This document shows positions 60,108-64,000 of a stretch of 64,000 nucleotides of DNA, piece by piece. The stretch's first letter is position 1, and every line of letters begins with the position of its first letter. The stretch comes from Ananas comosus (lineage: Eukaryota > Streptophyta > Magnoliopsida > Poales > Bromeliaceae), in assembly GCF_001540865.1 (NCBI RefSeq), contig NC_033640.1, positions 10,682,764 to 10,746,763 on the forward strand, written 5' to 3'. The notes below the pieces were generated by a model. The model was not told the DNA's origin and searched no databases. It worked only from the letters and a program-made list of their open reading frames with translations. A program made the translations under genes and the position numbers.

Positions 60108-60917
60108 ATGGCTGAGCACTTGGCTTCGATCTTCGGTACGGAGAAGGACAGGGTCAACTGCCCCTTCTACTTCAAGATTGGCGCTTGCCGCCATGGGGAC
60201 CGATGCTCCCGCCTCCACAACCGCCCAACTATATCCCCGACCCTCCTCCTCTCCAATATGTACCAGCGTCCTGACATGATCACCCCAGGTGTTGATGCCC
60301 AGGGCCAGCCGATTGAGTCCCGCAAGCTCCAAGAACATTTTGAGGACTTCTATGAGGACATTTTCGAGGAACTAAACAAATTCGGTGAGATCGAGAGCCT
60401 TAATATCTGCGATAACCTTGCCGACCATATGATCGGCAATGTGTATGTCCAGTTCAGGGAGGAAGACCAAGCAGCCGCAGCCATGAGGGCCCTACAGGGC
60501 CGGTTTTACTCAGGCCGACCCATTATTGTTGACTTCTCTCCTGTCACTGACTTCCGGGAGGCCACATGCCGGCAGTATGAGGAGAACAGCTGCAATCGGG
60601 GTGGGTATTGCAACTTCATGCACGTGAAGCAGATCGGTAGGGAGTTGAGGAGGAAGTTATTCGGACGGTACCGGAAGTCTAGGAGAAGCAGGAGCAGGAG
60701 TCGTAGTGGGAGCCCGTATCATCGGAGGGAGCACCGCGATCATGATCGGGGGAGCGGGCGGAAGAGTGGAGACAGGCATGGGAAGTATGATGGAGATGGA
60801 GGAAGGAGGAGGCATGGGAGCCCTAGAAGGGCAAGGAGCCCAGTTAGAGAGAGTAGTGAGGAGCGGAGAGCTCGGATAGAACAGTGGAATCGTGAGAGAG
60901 AGGAGAAGCAGCCATGA
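60108..60917 (+). CDS. U2AF35: Splicing factor U2AF small subunit (U2AF35)
   Basis: Small subunit of U2AF, which recognises the AG of 3' splice sites together with U2AF65. Intact single-exon CDS of 269 aa starting [20 protein letters not shown]. First CCCH zinc finger C18-X8-C27-X5-C33-X3-H37. The U2AF-homology RRM spans about 60-145 ([46 protein letters not shown]). Second finger C154-X7-C162-X5-C168-X3-H172. An Arg/Ser-rich tail runs from about 190. All zinc ligands are present. Plant homologues also have intronless coding regions. Confidence 0.97.
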   Translation: MAEHLASIFGTEKDRVNCPFYFKIGACRHGDRCSRLHNRPTISPTLLLSNMYQRPDMITPGVDAQGQPIESRKLQEHFEDFYEDIFEELNKFGEIESLNICDNLADHMIGNVYVQFREEDQAAAAMRALQGRFYSGRPIIVDFSPVTDFREATCRQYEENSCNRGGYCNFMHVKQIGRELRRKLFGRYRKSRRSRSRSRSGSPYHRREHRDHDRGSGRKSGDRHGKYDGDGGRRRHGSPRRARSPVRESSEERRARIEQWNREREEKQP

Positions 60918-62851
60918 TTTGTGAGTGAGGTTAGATTATTTTAATTTGTGGTTTCCATTTGTCAAAGACACAGACCAGAATTATGTTTGGATTTTTTCTG
61001 TTGTGTAGTGGAAACTCCATGGTCGGGACATTTTAATTTGTGCCCTGCACCTCTGAAATAGTCTCTCTTATCCATTGGGTGGATAACTACTTAAAACTGT
61101 GGTTTACCTACTCCTGTCTAAGTTCTGCTATCGGTCATGTACTACAGAACCAGTTTCTTTATGCAATCGTATTTGGTCTCTTTCAGTGTATCTGTTGAGC
61201 ATATTTGGTCCCTTACCATATATTCCCTATGACTTCCTTGTCTGGTCGCTCTCTATTTATCCTGTCTGCTATACACTTGAGTAAATGCAATGCTGATTGA
61301 TGGAGATTGTAGAATATTGTTTAACCTAGCATCTTGTGACAAACGGTGTGCGGCAAATGACCTTCGATGCTTGGAGTTTCTAACCAATCAAATAAATAGT
61401 GTTCTACAGTTGATTTCAGTTTTCATTAACTTTCCCTAATCTCAGTGCAATCCATTCTTTAATTTCATCTACTTTCCTCTAATTCTTAGTTGTTGGAGCA
61501 AAGCTTGTGCTCAGCTCTTGCTTGGGTTGATGGTGGTTTCATCATTTACTTCTATATAAGCCAATCATTTTTCTAAACATTCTGTTTGTGGGAACTTGTT
61601 TAGGCAAGTCATGGGTAATTTTTGGGTCTTCTTGTGAAATTGTTTGTAGAGGCTGGTCTTTATCCTGTAAACCCAAGGAGTACTCTATTGTATAAACAAC
61701 TACATAAGGAACTTGGGAAGTCTTATATGTTTATGTATATAGTATAAACAACTACATGAGGAACTTAGGAAGTCTTTATATATTTATGTATGTAGTAATG
61801 CGTGGTGTATGGGCTTTAGACAATGTACTAGATCCGAGAAATAAAAGGACGATGGAGAAATAAGAACCATATTTGTATACAATATGGTGATTAACAATCA
61901 AACTCTTGGGCTACAGAAATATCAGGTGCATCATTGATTCTTCCATAATTTCAAGGTAAACTCAATTTTTTTTAATATTTTTTCAATAAAAAAAGCAGAC
62001 TATCCTAAAGATGGGTTTGAAATGATAGTTTATGGTTGCAATAACTGTGTAATTCTATTGCCGCGGGCCTTCGTAGTATCATCTGTAGTTTCATCTGTTT
62101 GGTATAACTTTCTCGTTCTTCCTTTCCCGGGTTGGAACTTGGAACTTGTTTAGTGTTGTGAGAGAAGATTGGTTATATTGTGTATCTATGTGCAAAGTTA
62201 TTGCTTCTATTCTAACTCTTATCCTGAATGTTGTAGTGGAATCCCCTCATTTATGCACCATACTAGTGAACAGCATGAATCATTGTGCCGCTTCATGTTA
62301 TACTGAGTTCTTGCTGGACACTAGAGATGCAGAATAACGTGGATTAAGTTATCTTTTTCTATTTGTGTTTGATATATTGTTGATTATTTTCTGGGTGCAT
62401 CATGTTCTCCAAACATTCCCCCAAGGTGTAGGATCCATTTGAACGATGTTGTTCATGTAATCTATAAAAGATCCACAACCTCAGTTCGATATGTCTCCTG
62501 GGAAATATTAAGAACTCAACACTCCTTTATGATAGAACGAGGCATTCCCATCCGCCACTGCTACCTGAGGATACAACTTCGTTTTCCAACAGAGCACCAA
62601 TTTAAACACCATTATAACAAGATAACTAATAAAGCTTAAATTATAAGTAAACAACAACAAAAACGATAAATAATAAGAAGAACATGTCCTCTAAGTTTAG
62701 ATAGGTAACAATACAAAAACGAAAAAGCAAACAAGAATCTACCCCTCCTGAAATCCTCTAAAAGACTCTTCGTATCACCAAACTCTGATAATCATCAAAA
62801 TGAATTTTAAGTATAAGAAGAAAAAAGATTCAGACCAGATGCCATATAAGC
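60918..62851. other. Interval between convergent U2AF35 and mtHSP70 genes
   Basis: 3' UTRs of both genes and AT-rich DNA. Short frames (61099-61284, 62146-62337) carry no protein signature. Confidence 0.5.
61690..61794. repeat. 52-53-bp tandem duplication downstream of U2AF35
   Basis: Two adjacent units beginning gtataaacaactacat and containing aggaacttRggaagtc differ at a few positions. Confidence 0.88.
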
Positions 62852-64000
62852 CTACACCTTAGCTTCCTTAGCTTCCTTGTATTCTGCTTCGGGAGTCTCG
62901 TCTCCAGCAGCACTACCACTACCACCACTATCACCACCGCCACCCTGGTGCATATGCTGCCCAATCTTGGATACAGCCTTATTCGCAGAATCAATCTTCT
63001 CCTTGATTTTATCCACATCATCTTGACCCATTGCAGCCCTCAAATCAGTGATAGCCAACTCAACCTCTTTAACAACATCCGAAGGGATCTTCTCCTTGTA
63101 CTCTCCCAGGCTCTTCTCTATGCTATAAATAGTGGTATCAGCACTATTCCTGATGTCGATCAGCGCCTTCCTCTCCTGATCCTTCTGCGCGTGCAGCTCT
63201 GCCTCCTTCACCATCTTCTCAATCTCCTCCTCCGATAAACCACCCGAAGATCTTATAGTGATCTCTTGCTCTTTCCCTGTTGCCTTATCCTTGGCCGATA
63301 CCTTAACTATCCCATTAGCGTCGATATCGAAAGTAACTTCAATTTGAGGCATACCTCTTGGAGCAGGAGGAATGCCTTCGAGCTGGAATTCACCGAGAAG
63401 CTTATTATCCACTGCCATCTCCCTCTCACCTTGAAGAACCCTAACCCCCACTTGGGTCTGGTTATCAGCTGCTGTCGAAAACACCTGGCTCTTCTTAGTC
63501 GGGATGGTGGTATTCCGATTAATGAGCCTGGTGAATATCCCTCCAAGAGTTTCAATTCCAAGAGATAGTGGTGTTACATCCAGCAGGAGTAGCTCTTTAA
63601 CATCACCCCTCAAAATTCCGCCTTGTATGGCAGCTCCCATCGCAACCGCTTCGTCAGGGTTCACACCCTTGCTGGGGGCTTTCCTGAAAATTTCCTGAAC
63701 AATTCCTTGAACCTTTGGAACCCTAGTCATCCCACCAACTAGTAGAACTTCATCAACTTCTTTCGCGGAGATGCCTGCGTCCTTCAAGCAATTCTCACAG
63801 GGGATGCGTGTTCTCTCAATCAAATGACTGACTAGAGCTTCAAACTTTGAACGAGTCAATGTGACATTGAAATGCTTTGCACCAGAAGCGTCGGCAGTAA
63901 TGAACGGCAGGTTTATTTCTGTTTGCGTGGTTGATGAGAGCTCCACCTTTGCCTTCTCAGCGGCTTCTCTCAGCCTTTGCAAGGCCAATTTGTCTTTGGA
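62852..64000 (-). CDS. Mitochondrial heat shock protein 70 (partial, 5' end off the window)
   Basis: ATP-dependent DnaK-type chaperone for mitochondrial import and folding. The open frame enters at 64000 ([20 protein letters not shown]) with no in-frame start, so only the second half of the protein is present, about 382 codons. It covers the end of the nucleotide-binding domain ([30 protein letters not shown]), the linker and substrate-binding domain ([58 protein letters not shown]) and the lid. A Gly/Ser-rich C-terminus ends [13 protein letters not shown], like plant mtHSC70 and unlike the EEVD of cytosolic forms. No intron lies in this part. Confidence 0.94.
   Translation of the reverse strand, partial: SKDKLALQRLREAAEKAKVELSSTTQTEINLPFITADASGAKHFNVTLTRSKFEALVSHLIERTRIPCENCLKDAGISAKEVDEVLLVGGMTRVPKVQGIVQEIFRKAPSKGVNPDEAVAMGAAIQGGILRGDVKELLLLDVTPLSLGIETLGGIFTRLINRNTTIPTKKSQVFSTAADNQTQVGVRVLQGEREMAVDNKLLGEFQLEGIPPAPRGMPQIEVTFDIDANGIVKVSAKDKATGKEQEITIRSSGGLSEEEIEKMVKEAELHAQKDQERKALIDIRNSADTTIYSIEKSLGEYKEKIPSDVVKEVELAITDLRAAMGQDDVDKIKEKIDSANKAVSKIGQHMHQGGGGDSGGSGSAAGDETPEAEYKEAKEAKV

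Overview
The window is plant nuclear DNA. It carries intron-rich eukaryotic genes with GT-AG introns, plant-specific families (CDKB2 kinase, thylakoid-lumen PsbP-domain protein, AHL AT-hook protein, THA8-like PPR protein), Ty1/copia, CACTA and hAT-type elements, and AT-rich intergenic DNA. GC-rich first exons that drop to AT-rich later exons suggest a monocot; I cannot name the species. Three single N bases (3293, 32568, 53494) all lie in repetitive or low-complexity DNA.

Region 1 (about 180-15790) is a nested transposon block. A decayed minus-strand Ty1/copia element (A) is split twice: by a 3.2 kb LTR-like insertion (3153-6365, with a perfect 5-bp CTGAC target duplication) and by a second minus-strand copia element (B, 7445-15279, with both LTRs, PBS and PPT). 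Element B carries a tRNA-like SINE and a short non-autonomous CACTA element in its leader.

Region 2 (16.4-31 kb) holds an SDR42E1-like dehydrogenase (+), a non-coding tract with a 1.4-1.8 kb sequence duplicated in tandem (about 21.1-24.2 kb), a THA8-like short PPR protein (-) and a two-hook AHL DNA-binding protein (-). From 31 to 35.7 kb there is only AT-rich DNA.

Region 3 (35.7-53 kb) holds a PsbP-domain lumen protein (+), then VPS26 (retromer, -) and TRAPPC11 (TRAPP complex, -) head-to-tail. Several small inverted-repeat elements and a SINE sit in their introns.

Region 4 (53-64 kb) holds a hAT-type MITE, a small decayed gene fragment, a CDKB2 mitotic kinase (+) with an MSA-like promoter motif, U2AF35 (+, single coding exon), and the 3' part of a mitochondrial HSP70 gene (-) that runs off the right edge.

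For seven genes I rebuilt exon structures by hand from splice sites and reading phase; all close in frame. These are ordinary housekeeping genes rather than a pathway cluster. I found no bacterial-style defence system or clearly new gene system. The least explained structure is the module array at 21.1-24.2 kb.
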